Positions 27,703 to 37,515 are shown, numbered from the stretch's first letter. The stretch: 64,000 nucleotides of DNA from Lysobacter soyae (GCF_019551435.1 NZ_CP080544.1:310001-374000); one strand, 5' to 3'. Notes: generated by a model from the letters alone, not told the origin. Numbers and translations: made by a program.

Positions 27703-29864
27703 GCCGGTTGTCTCAACTCCACGCGCAATACGCGGCCATTGCCGGCGTCCAAATCGACTTCGCCATCCGCGTTTCTGGCCATCAGGTCGAACAAGGGCAA
27801 CATGCGCGACATGCGGTTGTCTTGCAATAGTGATGCCAGCGCATTGTCATTAGCATCGGCGACCCCTTCCAAGAACCGGGCGCGCAGACGGCAACCGCCG
27901 GGCTGACGCGACAAGACCAAGCCGCCGCCGAGCAAGCCCCGCCCGGTGCTGACGCTGGCAAGCGGTCCGACGGCAGCGGTATCAAAGGCGGAAAGCAGCA
28001 CAGCCTCCTCACCCGATGCGATTTGAACCAGTGCTTCCATCAAACCTTGCGCAAACGTCGCGTAATAGGCGCTCACCGCGCTCGACGCTGCCATGCAGCC
28101 TTGTCCGATGGTCCAGTAACCGGCGGCCGCGTTGTGCACCGAGTTGTGGAACTTGGTCGGTGAAATCGACTCAGGTGCATCACGCAACGTTGCGCAGACA
28201 TAGTCGGTGATGCCGAGATCGCCGTCGGTGCTGGCGAAAATTGATGCCAAGGTTTTCGGATCGCGACCCGACATCGTCACCGCCGACTGCGCCACTTCAA
28301 GGGCCACAGCGACGGAGTCCGGTGCGCGTCGACGCTCATTCGCCGGCAGCATTTGCGGCGAAGGTTTGGCCGGCGCGCTTTCCGGCAGTGCGCCGCTGGC
28401 AACGAATGCTTTCGCATCTTCCCAGCTGGGTAATCCGCTGCTCCAAAAACCGATGCCTTCCACTCGGGCTTCTAGGGGGGTGTTTGAGGAGCGCCTCATC
28501 TGCCCCTTCGGGGCATCTTCTCCACGGCGTGGAGAAGAGGGGGATTCTCCCTTCTCCACACCGTGGAGAAGGTGGCGCGCAGCGCCGGATGAGGCGCCTT
28601 TTTCCTTCTCCACGCCGTGGAGAAGGTGGCGCGCAGCGCCGGATGAGGCGCCTTCCCCACCCCACCCAAAAACCAAAGAACAATTGTTCCCACCAAACCC
28701 AAACGAATTATTCATCGCCACCCGAACCGGCATTTGCGCCGGCGCAAAGCGGATTTGCGGACCGCACACCGGGTCAGGCGTTTGACTGTTCAACGTGCCA
28801 GGAACGAAACCTTCTTCGAGCGCGATCAATGCGAACACCGATTCGACAATGCCGGCGGCGCCCAAGGTGTGACCCGTCCAACCTTTGGTGGAGGCAGCAT
28901 GCAGCGTGGCCGGAAACATCGCCTTGATGGCGATGGCTTCCACTTGGTCGTTCGCGGGTGTCGAGGTGCCGTGCAGATTCAAGTAATCCACCGCTCCAGC
29001 GCCGAGGCCCGCGCGATCCAATGCCGCTTGCATGGCCATCCGCGCACCCAGGCCTTCCGGATGCGGCGTGCTCATGTGATGCGCATCGCTAGATTCGCCG
29101 TAGCCGAGTAACAGCAAACCGTCTTCCTGCGCGCCGGCCCGCTCAAGCACGGCAAATCCACCGGCCTCGCCGAGAGAAATTCCGTTGCGATGCTGATCAA
29201 ACGGCTTGCAAGGTTCGGCAGACACCAAGCCCAAGGAATTGAATCCGAACAGCACACTGCCGCACAACGTATCAACGCCGCCGACCAAAGCGGCATCCGC
29301 TTCACCGGTTGCAATCAAGCGCGCTGCCTGGGCAAAGACCTTGGCACTGGAAGAGCACGCGGTGGCAACCGTGATGCAGGGACCGCGCACACCCGTGGCG
29401 TGTTGCAGGAAGTTGCCCAAGGAGTGGGGCGTGTGCACGATGGCGCGGTCGTATTTTTCAGAGAAACGCCCGTCGTCTGTCAGTTGAGTGTAGGCGTCCT
29501 CGCTCTCGCCGATGCTGGCGGTGGAGGTACCCACAACTAACGCGACGCGCTCCGCGCCATAGCGGTCCTTCATTTGATCCACGCATTCAAGCACGGCGTC
29601 TTGCTGCAAGCTGAGCCAGGCCAAACGATTGTTGCGGCACTCCCATTGCGACCACTCCGCCGGGAGCGCTGCGTCTTCCACGCCATCCACGCGACCGATG
29701 TGGCAAGCGAGTGGTGCGGTGCTGAAATCATTCGCCCGCAAGCCGCTGCGCTCGTCGCGCAATGCTGCCATCTGGGCTTGGCGTCCGTGTCCTAATGCCG
29801 TGGTGGCCGTATAGGCGCGCACTGCCAAGGGCGCCATGGGGGTCAGGGTCTTCGCTGGTGTCAC
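27699..29864 (-). CDS. ketosynthase fused to a chain-length-factor-like domain through a repeat-encoded linker
   Basis: One uninterrupted frame of 721 codons. Residues 1-400 form a FabF-type ketosynthase with TVATACSSSAK (Cys170), NLHGTSTPAND (His298) and KGWTGHTLGAAG (His332), the complete Cys-His-His triad, ending in the usual NNSFGFGGNN. Residues about 404-457 are a low-complexity linker with two near-identical 18-residue units, encoded by palindromic repeats also found outside genes. From about 458 a second domain, EARVEGIGFWSSGLPSW to FLEG, resembles the ApeC-like chain-length-factor partner that other aryl polyene loci encode separately; its catalytic context is degenerate. The start may be GTG 29864 (after a TATAAT box and AAGAAG) or ATG 29837. 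It heads the minus operon. Confidence 0.82.
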   Translation of the reverse strand: MTPAKTLTPMAPLAVRAYTATTALGHGRQAQMAALRDERSGLRANDFSTAPLACHIGRVDGVEDAALPAEWSQWECRNNRLAWLSLQQDAVLECVDQMKDRYGAERVALVVGTSTASIGESEDAYTQLTDDGRFSEKYDRAIVHTPHSLGNFLQHATGVRGPCITVATACSSSAKVFAQAARLIATGEADAALVGGVDTLCGSVLFGFNSLGLVSAEPCKPFDQHRNGISLGEAGGFAVLERAGAQEDGLLLLGYGESSDAHHMSTPHPEGLGARMAMQAALDRAGLGAGAVDYLNLHGTSTPANDQVEAIAIKAMFPATLHAASTKGWTGHTLGAAGIVESVFALIALEEGFVPGTLNSQTPDPVCGPQIRFAPAQMPVRVAMNNSFGFGGNNCSLVFGWGGEGASSGAARHLLHGVEKEKGASSGAARHLLHGVEKGESPSSPRRGEDAPKGQMRRSSNTPLEARVEGIGFWSSGLPSWEDAKAFVASGALPESAPAKPSPQMLPANERRRAPDSVAVALEVAQSAVTMSGRDPKTLASIFASTDGDLGITDYVCATLRDAPESISPTKFHNSVHNAAAGYWTIGQGCMAASSAVSAYYATFAQGLMEALVQIASGEEAVLLSAFDTAAVGPLASVSTGRGLLGGGLVLSRQPGGCRLRARFLEGVADANDNALASLLQDNRMSRMLPLFDLMARNADGEVDLDAGNGRVLRVELRQPA
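28487..28654. repeat. dispersed palindromic repeat array inside the ketosynthase fusion
   Basis: Three hairpins with arms of CTTCTCCAC and its complement around three-base loops lie at 28517-28537, 28550-28572 and 28604-28626. Two of them are part of a 54-base direct repeat (28550 and 28604) that also contains TGGCGCGCAGCGCCGG and ATGAGGCGCC. The first is in the opposite order, preceded by GCGCCTCATC and a CCCC-TTC-GGGG hairpin. The same modules occur at 33072-33248 and 34404-34577 outside genes. The unit length is a multiple of three, so the frame stays open. Confidence 0.9.
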
Positions 29865-29891
29865 AAATGTCTTCTTGGCAAGTTCGTCTCA

Positions 29892-29897
29892 ATTATA
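29892..29897 (-). promoter_or_regulatory. candidate -10 box for the ketosynthase operon
   Basis: A perfect TATAAT on the minus strand would start transcription near 29885, leaving a 21-base leader before the GTG at 29864. No good -35 match is visible at 16-18 bases. Confidence 0.5.
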
Positions 29898-29946
29898 GAG
29901 GTCGGTCACGTTTGCACGGTGGATCCCCCAACGGCCAATGAACGAT

Positions 29947-29952
29947 TAAAAT
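29947..29952 (+). promoter_or_regulatory. candidate -10 box for the ydcF-like gene
   Basis: TAAAAT ends six bases before the ATG at 29959, so the expected transcription start coincides with the A of the start codon. This suggests a leaderless transcript. It shares the 94-base gap with the ketosynthase promoter. Confidence 0.45.
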
Positions 29953-29958
29953 TGGTTC

Positions 29959-30645
29959 ATGCGCAGCCGACGCGACCATAAACGCAGCTTGTTGAAAGAT
30001 ACCGATGTCCTTCAAGTGCTCGGCGTCTCCGCATTGGCCTGTGTGGGTTCGGCCGGTTTGCTCTATCTCTACTATTTCACCCGTGTCTGGCGGACTGCCG
30101 TGACGGCCCCTGTCGCTTCGGGAAATAGCGGTTGCCTTTTGGTGTTCGGCAAACATGCGCCGGGAGGCAGAACCGATCCGGATTTCAATGATCGCCTCGA
30201 CCGCGCTGCCGCGTTGCTGAAAGCGGATGCCGGTCGAGAAGTGCTGCTGCTCGGCGGCGGGCCGGCCGGTGTGCCGACGGAAGCGGAAGTGGCGCTGAAA
30301 GGTTTGTTTGCCCGCGGTGTCGCCAGAGATGGCCATTTCCATCTCGAGCACGAGTCGCGCGATACCTTGCAGAATCTCCGCAATGCACGCGAATTGATGC
30401 AAAGCAGGGGCTTTGCGACCTCGGTCACTTTGCTCAGCAGCCGATATCACCTGGCGCGATGCCAGCAGTTCGCCCGACAACTCGGTCTTTCCGCCGAGCT
30501 GTGCGCGGCGGAAGGCCGTTTCCGTTGGAGCTGGTCGAGCGCCCGAAAGCTGGCTTCCGAAGCCTTTTACGTCTGTCTGACCGATGTGGGTACGCGTTGG
30601 GCGCGCCTGATCCGATCGGAGCGCATGTTGTTGCGCGTGACCTGA
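29959..30645 (+). CDS. YdcF/ElyC-like DUF218 membrane protein
   Basis: A 228-residue protein with one N-terminal membrane segment (about 17-37) and a DUF218 domain. GCLLVFGKHAP starts the domain, FNDRLDRAAALL and EVLLLGGGPAGVPTEAEVALKGL (near 100) follow, then HLEHESRDTLQNLRNARELM and LLSSRYHLARC (near 160), which are the family's SRYH signatures. Members act in envelope and peptidoglycan or lipid-carrier metabolism, with chemistry mostly unknown. No Shine-Dalgarno precedes the ATG; see the leaderless promoter. Confidence 0.85.
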   Translation: MRSRRDHKRSLLKDTDVLQVLGVSALACVGSAGLLYLYYFTRVWRTAVTAPVASGNSGCLLVFGKHAPGGRTDPDFNDRLDRAAALLKADAGREVLLLGGGPAGVPTEAEVALKGLFARGVARDGHFHLEHESRDTLQNLRNARELMQSRGFATSVTLLSSRYHLARCQQFARQLGLSAELCAAEGRFRWSWSSARKLASEAFYVCLTDVGTRWARLIRSERMLLRVT

Positions 30646-30733
30646 GGCAAGTTTCGTCAACTAATGGCACATGGAAGCCCGGTGCCCGTTTGCTACGTTC
30701 AGAGTCTATGTCTCCCGATCAAGGATTGACCTC

Positions 30734-33058
30734 ATGGGCATTTCGATTCGCGCGCTTCCGTTGGCGGTGGCGCTGGTAATGGCAGGACCCGCTTTGGCGC
30801 AAAACACGACGGTCACGGAGGCCGATTATGCCCGTGCCGAAAAAATGCTGGCGCCGGCCACGTCGAAATTGATTGACGACGCGGTGTCCAATGTGAAGTG
30901 GTTGGACGGCGACCGCGTGTTGTTCGTGGAGCGTAACAACGGCAAGTCCGAATACAAGGTTTGGGACGCGGCATCAAAGAAGGCTTCGCGCGCGCTGGAT
31001 GTGGACCGTCTGGCGAGCGAGCTTGCCACGGCATCCAAGGCAAAGGTCGATGCCGCGATGCTGCCGATGATGATGAGCGCGATGGTGCTCGAGAAAGACG
31101 GCAGTGTCAGCTTCGGCTATGCAAAGAAGCGTTGGACTTGTGACGCGAACTATAGCTGCAAGGAAGTCGAAGGCTTCGCCAAGAGCGCGCCCGGTGCCGC
31201 GCCTTCCGTGCCGTCGCCCAACGGCAAATACGAAGTTTTCATCCGCAACTGGAACTTGGTGCTGCGCGACAAGGCCAGCGGCAAGGAAACTCAGATCACC
31301 AAGGATGGCGTGACCGATTACGGCTATGCGACCGACAACGCCGGCTGGACGCACAGCGATCGTCCTGTGGTGGTGTGGTCGCCGGATTCGACGCGCATCG
31401 CGACTTTCCAACAAGACCAGCGCAAGACTTCGTCAATGACCCTGGTGTCGACGCGCGCCGGCGCGCCGGAAGTGCAAACCTGGAAATATCCGTTTGTCGG
31501 TGACAAAGACGTCACGATGATCGAACGCGTGATCATTGATGTCAGCAACCCGGCCGCAGCGAAGATGGTTCGTCTGAAGATGCCGGCCGATCAACACCGT
31601 TCGACCTTCTGCGACGACGTCAGCTGCAACGGCGGTTGGGAAGACGTGCAATGGGCGGATGACGGCAAATCCCTGGCCTTCGTAAGCACCGATCGCGGCC
31701 ACAAGAGCGCCCAACTGCGCGTTGCCGACATCAATACCGGTGCGGTCCGCGACGTCTACAAGGAAACCGTCGCAACGCAATATGAAAGCGGCAATGGTGA
31801 TCCGAACTGGCGCTACATGCCGGAAACCAACGAATTCATCTGGTTCTCGGAAAAGAGTGATTGGGGCCATCTCTACCTGCATGACCTCACCACCGGCAAA
31901 GTGAAAAAACAACTCACTTCGGGCAACTGGAATGTTTGGAAGATCGAGCGTTTCGACAAGCCGGGCCGCAACCTGTGGGTGCAAGCCGTCGGCAAAGAGA
32001 AGGGTGAAGATCCGTATTACAAGCACTTCTACAAAGTGAACATGGATTCTGGCGAGATCGTGTCTTTGACGCCGGAATCAGGTGACCACATCGTCACCGT
32101 GCCGGATGAAGGCATGCACTTCGTCGATCAAGTCTCGACCATCAACACCGCGCCAGTCTGGACGGTGCGCGACATGAACACCGGTGCGGTGGTGTCGGAA
32201 ATCGCCAAAGCCGATCTTGCGCGACTGAAAGCATCGGGTTGGGTCGCACCGGAACCGTTTGTGGTGAAGGGGCGTGATGGCAAGACCGATATTTACGGCC
32301 AAATGTTCAAGCCATCGAATTTCGACGCGAAGAAGAAATACCCGATCATCACCTACATCTACCCGGGTCCGCAGGTTGGCTCGGTGCGTTCGCGCAGCTT
32401 CCAGCCGGCGCACGGTGACCACCAGGCATTGGCCGAACTCGGCTTCATTGTCGTGGCGATGGACGGTATGGGCACGCCGTGGCGTAGCAAGTCTTTCCAC
32501 GATGCCTATTACGGCAACATGGTCGACAACACCTTGCCGGATCAGGTGGCGGGAATCAAAGCCTTGGCCGCGAAATACCCGTGGATTGATCTGGCGCGTG
32601 CCGGCATGTGGGGGCACTCCGGCGGCGGCAACGCCACCGCAACCGCCATGTTCATGTACCCGGATGTTTACAAGGTCGGCATTTCGGAAAGCGGTAACCA
32701 CGACAACCGCATGTACGAAGACGATTGGGGTGAGCGCTATCACGGGCTGATGGTGGACGCCGGCGACGGCAAGACCAATTACACCGGTCAAGACAACGCC
32801 GCCCATGCCAAGAATCTCAAGGGCAAACTGTTCCTGATTCACGGCATGATGGATGACAACGTCCCGCCGCAAAACACCTTGTTGGTGGTGGATGCGCTGA
32901 TGAAGGCGAACAAGGATTTCGACTTGTTGATGCTCCCGCATGCGCGTCACGGCTACGGAATCGACAGCAACTATGTGATGCGTCGTCGCTGGGATTACTT
33001 CGTCAAGAACTTGCTGGGCGCGGAACCGCCGAAGCAATACGAAATCGGCAAGAAGTAA
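30734..33058 (+). CDS. S9 family prolyl oligopeptidase, dipeptidyl peptidase IV type
   Basis: A 774-residue secreted serine peptidase with a Sec signal (hydrophobic core LPLAVALVMAGPA, cleavage after ALA near residue 22). A DPP IV beta-propeller spans about 40-540, and the catalytic alpha/beta hydrolase follows. MWGHSGGGNA has the nucleophile Ser629, HGMMDDNVPPQ the Asp707, and HARHGYG the His739. The Ser elbow reads GHSGG rather than the common GWSYGG. The start at 30734 begins the signal peptide and follows AAGGA. It likely removes X-Pro dipeptides in the periplasm. A hairpin-rich repeat follows the stop. Confidence 0.92.
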   Translation: MGISIRALPLAVALVMAGPALAQNTTVTEADYARAEKMLAPATSKLIDDAVSNVKWLDGDRVLFVERNNGKSEYKVWDAASKKASRALDVDRLASELATASKAKVDAAMLPMMMSAMVLEKDGSVSFGYAKKRWTCDANYSCKEVEGFAKSAPGAAPSVPSPNGKYEVFIRNWNLVLRDKASGKETQITKDGVTDYGYATDNAGWTHSDRPVVVWSPDSTRIATFQQDQRKTSSMTLVSTRAGAPEVQTWKYPFVGDKDVTMIERVIIDVSNPAAAKMVRLKMPADQHRSTFCDDVSCNGGWEDVQWADDGKSLAFVSTDRGHKSAQLRVADINTGAVRDVYKETVATQYESGNGDPNWRYMPETNEFIWFSEKSDWGHLYLHDLTTGKVKKQLTSGNWNVWKIERFDKPGRNLWVQAVGKEKGEDPYYKHFYKVNMDSGEIVSLTPESGDHIVTVPDEGMHFVDQVSTINTAPVWTVRDMNTGAVVSEIAKADLARLKASGWVAPEPFVVKGRDGKTDIYGQMFKPSNFDAKKKYPIITYIYPGPQVGSVRSRSFQPAHGDHQALAELGFIVVAMDGMGTPWRSKSFHDAYYGNMVDNTLPDQVAGIKALAAKYPWIDLARAGMWGHSGGGNATATAMFMYPDVYKVGISESGNHDNRMYEDDWGERYHGLMVDAGDGKTNYTGQDNAAHAKNLKGKLFLIHGMMDDNVPPQNTLLVVDALMKANKDFDLLMLPHARHGYGIDSNYVMRRRWDYFVKNLLGAEPPKQYEIGKK

Positions 33059-33071
33059 CGCGCGCACTCTC

Positions 33072-33248
33072 CCTTCTCCACTTCGTGGAGAAGGACAGCT
33101 TTGCCCCTCTCCATCTTTGATGGAGAGGGTGGCGCGAATGCGCCGGGTGAGGTGCTTTTCTTAAGTGCGCCTCATCCGCCCCTCCGGGGCACCTTCTCCA
33201 CTCCGTGGAGAAGGACAGCTCATCCTCTCTCCAACTTTGATGGAGAGG
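33072..33248. repeat. palindromic repeat array upstream of frmA
   Basis: Four hairpins occur in order: CCTTCTCCAC-TTC-GTGGAGAAGG (33072-33094), CCCTCTCCAT-CTTTG-ATGGAGAGGG (33105-33129), a second of the first type (33192-33214) and a second of the other type (33224-33248, imperfect). Between them lie TGGCGCGAATGCGCCGGGTGA and GCGCCTCATCC. The region can act as a terminator-like or mRNA-end structure for the peptidase gene. It is the inverted counterpart of 34404-34577. Confidence 0.9.
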
Positions 33249-33265
33249 CGCAAAACTGTACATAG

Positions 33266-34396
<1,131 letters not shown>

Positions 34397-34403
34397 TGCC
34401 CCC

Positions 34404-34577
34404 CACCTTCTCTACAAAGTGGAGAAGGTGTTCCGGATGGGTGGATGAGGCGCTGCTCGAAAAAGCGCCTCACCCGGCGCATTCGCGCCACCCTCTCCAT
34501 CAAAGATGGAGAGGGGCTAAGCTGTCCTTCTCCACAACGTGGAGAAGGTGCCCGGAAGCGGGCGGATGAGGCGCTCT
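34404..34577. repeat. palindromic repeat array between frmA and frmB
   Basis: Hairpins lie at 34404-34430, CCCTCTCCAT-CAAAG-ATGGAGAGGG at 34491-34515, and CCTTCTCCAC-AAC-GTGGAGAAGG at 34526-34548, with GGATGAGGCGCT and AAGCGCCTCACCCGGCGC modules. Read on the other strand, the central 130 bases follow the same order as 33072-33214. The array separates frmA from frmB and may set their relative expression. Confidence 0.9.
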
Positions 34578-34592
34578 TAAGCGAGTCCTACA

Positions 34593-35426
34593 ATGACCCA
34601 AAGAATCGAACATCACGCTTGTTTCGGTGGCTGGCAAGACGTTTACCAGCACCGCTCCGAAGTACTCGACTGCGACATGCGTGTGGGCGTCTACTATCCG
34701 CCGCAAGTCGCGCATGGCCCGTGCCCGGTGTTGTATTGGCTGTCGGGATTGACCTGCACCGAACAAAATTTCATCACCAAAGCGGGCGCGCAACGCTATG
34801 CCGCCGAGCACGGCATCATCCTGGTGGCACCGGATACCAGCCCGCGCGGCGAGGGTGTGCCGGATGCCGACGGTTATGACTTGGGACAGGGCGCGGGCTT
34901 CTACGTCAATGCGACGCAAGCACCTTGGTCACGGAACTTCCGGATGTACGACTACATCGTCGACGAATTGCCCGCATGGGTGGAATCCGATCCGGCGGCA
35001 AGTAGCGTGCGTGCCATCAGCGGACACTCGATGGGTGGACACGGGGCGTTGATGATTGCCTTACGCAATCCCGGCCGATATCGCAGCGTGTCGGCTTTTT
35101 CGCCGATTGTTGCGCCTTCGCAGGTGCCTTGGGGGGAGAAGGCGTTTTCGGCCTATCTCGGAGAACGATCCGAGGCGTGGAAAACCTACGACACGGTCGA
35201 ATTGATCGCCGGAGATCTGTCCGAACGATTGCCGTTGAAAATCGATCAGGGCGAGGCGGACGAATTTCTGGATGCGCAATTACAACCGCAGCGATTGGCG
35301 GAAAGCTGCGCAGCCCGAAACCATCCTTTGGACTTGAAGCTTCGCAGTGGCTATGACCACAGCTATTACTTCATCCAGTCGTTCATCGGCGAGCACGTGG
35401 CCTATCACGCGAAGGCGATGGCCTGA
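34593..35426 (+). CDS. frmB: S-formylglutathione hydrolase
   Basis: A 277-residue esterase-D family hydrolase that splits S-formylglutathione to formate and glutathione. HACFGGWQDVYQHRSEVLDCDM is the N-terminus, LSGLTCTEQNFITKAGAQR forms the oxyanion region near 55, and SGHSMGGHGAL carries the nucleophile Ser146. YDHSYYFIQSFIGEH holds the catalytic His near 255. It completes formaldehyde detoxification with frmA. The ATG lies just after the repeat array; no strong Shine-Dalgarno is visible. Confidence 0.95.
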   Translation: MTQRIEHHACFGGWQDVYQHRSEVLDCDMRVGVYYPPQVAHGPCPVLYWLSGLTCTEQNFITKAGAQRYAAEHGIILVAPDTSPRGEGVPDADGYDLGQGAGFYVNATQAPWSRNFRMYDYIVDELPAWVESDPAASSVRAISGHSMGGHGALMIALRNPGRYRSVSAFSPIVAPSQVPWGEKAFSAYLGERSEAWKTYDTVELIAGDLSERLPLKIDQGEADEFLDAQLQPQRLAESCAARNHPLDLKLRSGYDHSYYFIQSFIGEHVAYHAKAMA

Positions 35427-35449
35427 GTCACCTCTGCATGCGGCGGTTT

Positions 35450-36154
35450 TCAGGCAAAGTTCGCGCTTGACGGCGGGGAAAGCGTGAAGTCGGTGTAGGC
35501 GAAACGCGCGTCTCGAACCACGGTTTCACCTTGAGTCAGCGCTATCGGCCGATTGAACATCGGACCGTCGTAAACGCAGGTGTGAAATTCGCCGTTTTCG
35601 CCGCAATGATCGATGCCCGGCGGCAATTCCGAAAGCAATTCAAGATCGAAAGGGCGTCCTGCAAAGCTTGCCGGAAGTTGTGTCGTGTCGACACAGCACA
35701 GGGAAGCGCGCAAACCGCTTGCAATCATTTCCCGAGCGAGGAGCGCGGTGTCCGATCCGAAAATGGGCGTCAGGATATTCCAGCCCTGACCGGCAAGTTG
35801 GGTCGCGCGATAGGCGCGGATGTCTTCCAGATGCAAATCACCGAATGCCATGGTTTGCAGGTCCGGCCAACGCTGCGCTACGCGACGGAGTCCGTCATGT
35901 AGCGCTGCTTCGTAGTCGGCATTGCTGCATTTTGCCGGGATCGAGACTTCCATTAACGGCAGACCGACAGCGTCGGCTTGGGCGTGCAGGACCTCACGCC
36001 GAATGCCCTGCATGGATGCTCGATCGTATTCGGCGGTGATCGTCGTCAACAGCCCAACGACTTGGAAATCAGCCTGTTCGCGCAGCGCATGAAGTGCCCA
36101 CGCCGCATCCTTGCCCCCACTCCACGAAAGCAAGACTGCCGTCGCGGCTGACAT
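35450..36154 (-). CDS. Dph6-related ATP pyrophosphatase family protein
   Basis: A 234-residue protein of the adenine nucleotide alpha-hydrolase-like superfamily. The PP-loop LSWSGGKDAAWALHAL sits at residues 8-23. LLTTITAEYDRASMQGIRREVL, GDLHLEDIRAYR near 107 and GENGEFHTCVYDGP near 190 are segments typical of diphthine-ammonia ligase (Dph6/MJ0570) relatives. Bacteria lack diphthamide, so the true substrate is unknown; an ATP-dependent amidation is the likely chemistry. Its start overlaps the rfbD stop (TGATG), so the two are co-translated although no functional link is obvious. Confidence 0.8.
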   Translation of the reverse strand: MSAATAVLLSWSGGKDAAWALHALREQADFQVVGLLTTITAEYDRASMQGIRREVLHAQADAVGLPLMEVSIPAKCSNADYEAALHDGLRRVAQRWPDLQTMAFGDLHLEDIRAYRATQLAGQGWNILTPIFGSDTALLAREMIASGLRASLCCVDTTQLPASFAGRPFDLELLSELPPGIDHCGENGEFHTCVYDGPMFNRPIALTQGETVVRDARFAYTDFTLSPPSSANFA

Positions 36155-37044
36155 CAGGCCGACTGCAAGGTGCGTTTCAGCGCGTCACGCCAGTCAGGAA
36201 GATCTAATTGGTAAGTGTCACGCAACGAGGTCGTATCGAGCACGGACCACTGCGGACGTGCGGCCGGTGTCGGATATTCCGATGACGGAATCGACTCCAC
36301 CTTGGGCGCGTTCGCGATGAGGCCATTTGCGGCCGCTTCTTCAAAGATTGCCTCGGCAAAACCGTGCCAGCTGGTTTGACCGCTTGCCACCAAATGATGG
36401 GTGCCGCCTTCACCCAATCCTTGGGCAAGGATGTTGGCGGTGATATCGGCGATCAACCAGGCGGGTGTCGGCGAGCCGATCTGGTCGCCGACTACACGCA
36501 GCGAGTCGCGTTCGGCACCCAAGCGCAACATGGTGCGCAGGAAATTGTGGCCGTGGGTGGCATAGACCCATGCGGTGCGCAGAATCAAATGTCGCACACC
36601 GGAGGCGCGAATCGCCTCCTCGCCGTCCAGTTTGGTTTGACCGTAAACGCCGAGCGGGGCGGTGGGCGCGTCGACGGGATAAGACGTCGTGGCTTGCCCG
36701 TCGAAGACGTAATCGGTGGAGTAGTGGACAAGCGGAATCCCAAGTGCTTTGCAAGCGAGTGCGATTTCTTCCACAGCCGCAGCATTGATCCGTCGCGCTG
36801 TGTCTTCGTCGGATTCCGCTTTGTCCACAGCCGTGTACGCCGTGGCGTTGATCACGACATCAGGAATCACATGTTGAATGACAAGTGCGACAGCATCCTT
36901 CTTGGAAAGATCGCAAGACAAAGTTGCCTGACCGTCCAGCGCAATGCCGTCCCGAGTTGTCACGACAACTTCGCCCAGCGGTAGCAGTGCCCGTCGCAGC
37001 TCGGTACCCACTTGGCCGTTACCGCCGATCAGCAGTAGTTTCAT
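36154..37044 (-). CDS. rfbD: dTDP-4-dehydrorhamnose reductase
   Basis: A 296-residue SDR. LLIGGNGQVGTELRRAL near residue 4 binds NADPH, DVVINATAYTAVDKAESD near 60 is a hallmark of RmlD, HYSTDYVFDG near 104 holds the catalytic Ser/Thr, and YGQTKLDGE near 129 the YxxxK pair. It makes dTDP-L-rhamnose for surface glycans. rfbA, rfbB and rfbC are not in the window, so the gene is separated from its usual operon. It is coupled to the Dph6-like gene. Confidence 0.92.
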   Translation of the reverse strand: MKLLLIGGNGQVGTELRRALLPLGEVVVTTRDGIALDGQATLSCDLSKKDAVALVIQHVIPDVVINATAYTAVDKAESDEDTARRINAAAVEEIALACKALGIPLVHYSTDYVFDGQATTSYPVDAPTAPLGVYGQTKLDGEEAIRASGVRHLILRTAWVYATHGHNFLRTMLRLGAERDSLRVVGDQIGSPTPAWLIADITANILAQGLGEGGTHHLVASGQTSWHGFAEAIFEEAAANGLIANAPKVESIPSSEYPTPAARPQWSVLDTTSLRDTYQLDLPDWRDALKRTLQSA

Positions 37045-37083
37045 ATTTCGTCGTGTGCGGGTGGCATCAGTATTCCGGGTGAT

Positions 37084-37425
37084 TTACGCGTGCGTGACGT
37101 CTTTAAGCTGCCAAACATGGCCTGCCAAAAGTCTCAGCCTGTGGCGAATGGCATCGCCCGTCAAACTCGTAGTCGCGATCAAATCCACGTGCAGGTCGTG
37201 TTGTTCGCCCGTGACGGTGGCAGAAGGATCCGTGCCGCTCAAGTTCGAATCGATGTCTTCGGGATCGTCTTGCGTCGCTGCCCAGCGTTTGAACAAAACG
37301 TCCGTACGCAGCGCGGCTTCAAGCTCTTCGGCCAGACCTTGGGCGCCCCTTGAACGAAATGCCAATGGACCGGCCTCAGCGAGTTTTTTCGTGTCCGGAA
37401 TGGTCAAATAAAAACGGGAAGCCAT
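37084..37425 (-). CDS. hypothetical protein
   Basis: A 113-residue protein of unknown function. It begins MASRFYLTIPDTKKLAEAGPLAF, has no signal peptide or membrane segment, and is mildly acidic. A region EELEAALRTDVLFKRWAATQDDPEDID suggests helical structure, and ATVTGEQHDLHVDLIATTSL looks like beta strand. No motif is recognised. Codon usage resembles its neighbours and the reading frame is intact, so I accept it as a real gene. It lies 39 bases before rfbD on the same strand. Confidence 0.65.
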   Translation of the reverse strand: MASRFYLTIPDTKKLAEAGPLAFRSRGAQGLAEELEAALRTDVLFKRWAATQDDPEDIDSNLSGTDPSATVTGEQHDLHVDLIATTSLTGDAIRHRLRLLAGHVWQLKDVTHA

Positions 37426-37515
37426 GGCGCACCTCTTAGATTCGTAGACTGCATTCAGGTTACGCCGCCGCCCCGTCAGCGCATGTGAAATGGCGTCGTG
37501 CAGCGGCGTTGATAT

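Noticed and set aside
28487-28654. A CRISPR array or insertion sequence in the ketosynthase gene
   Set aside because: Units are palindromic, nearly adjacent and lack unique spacers; there is no transposase frame or target duplication.
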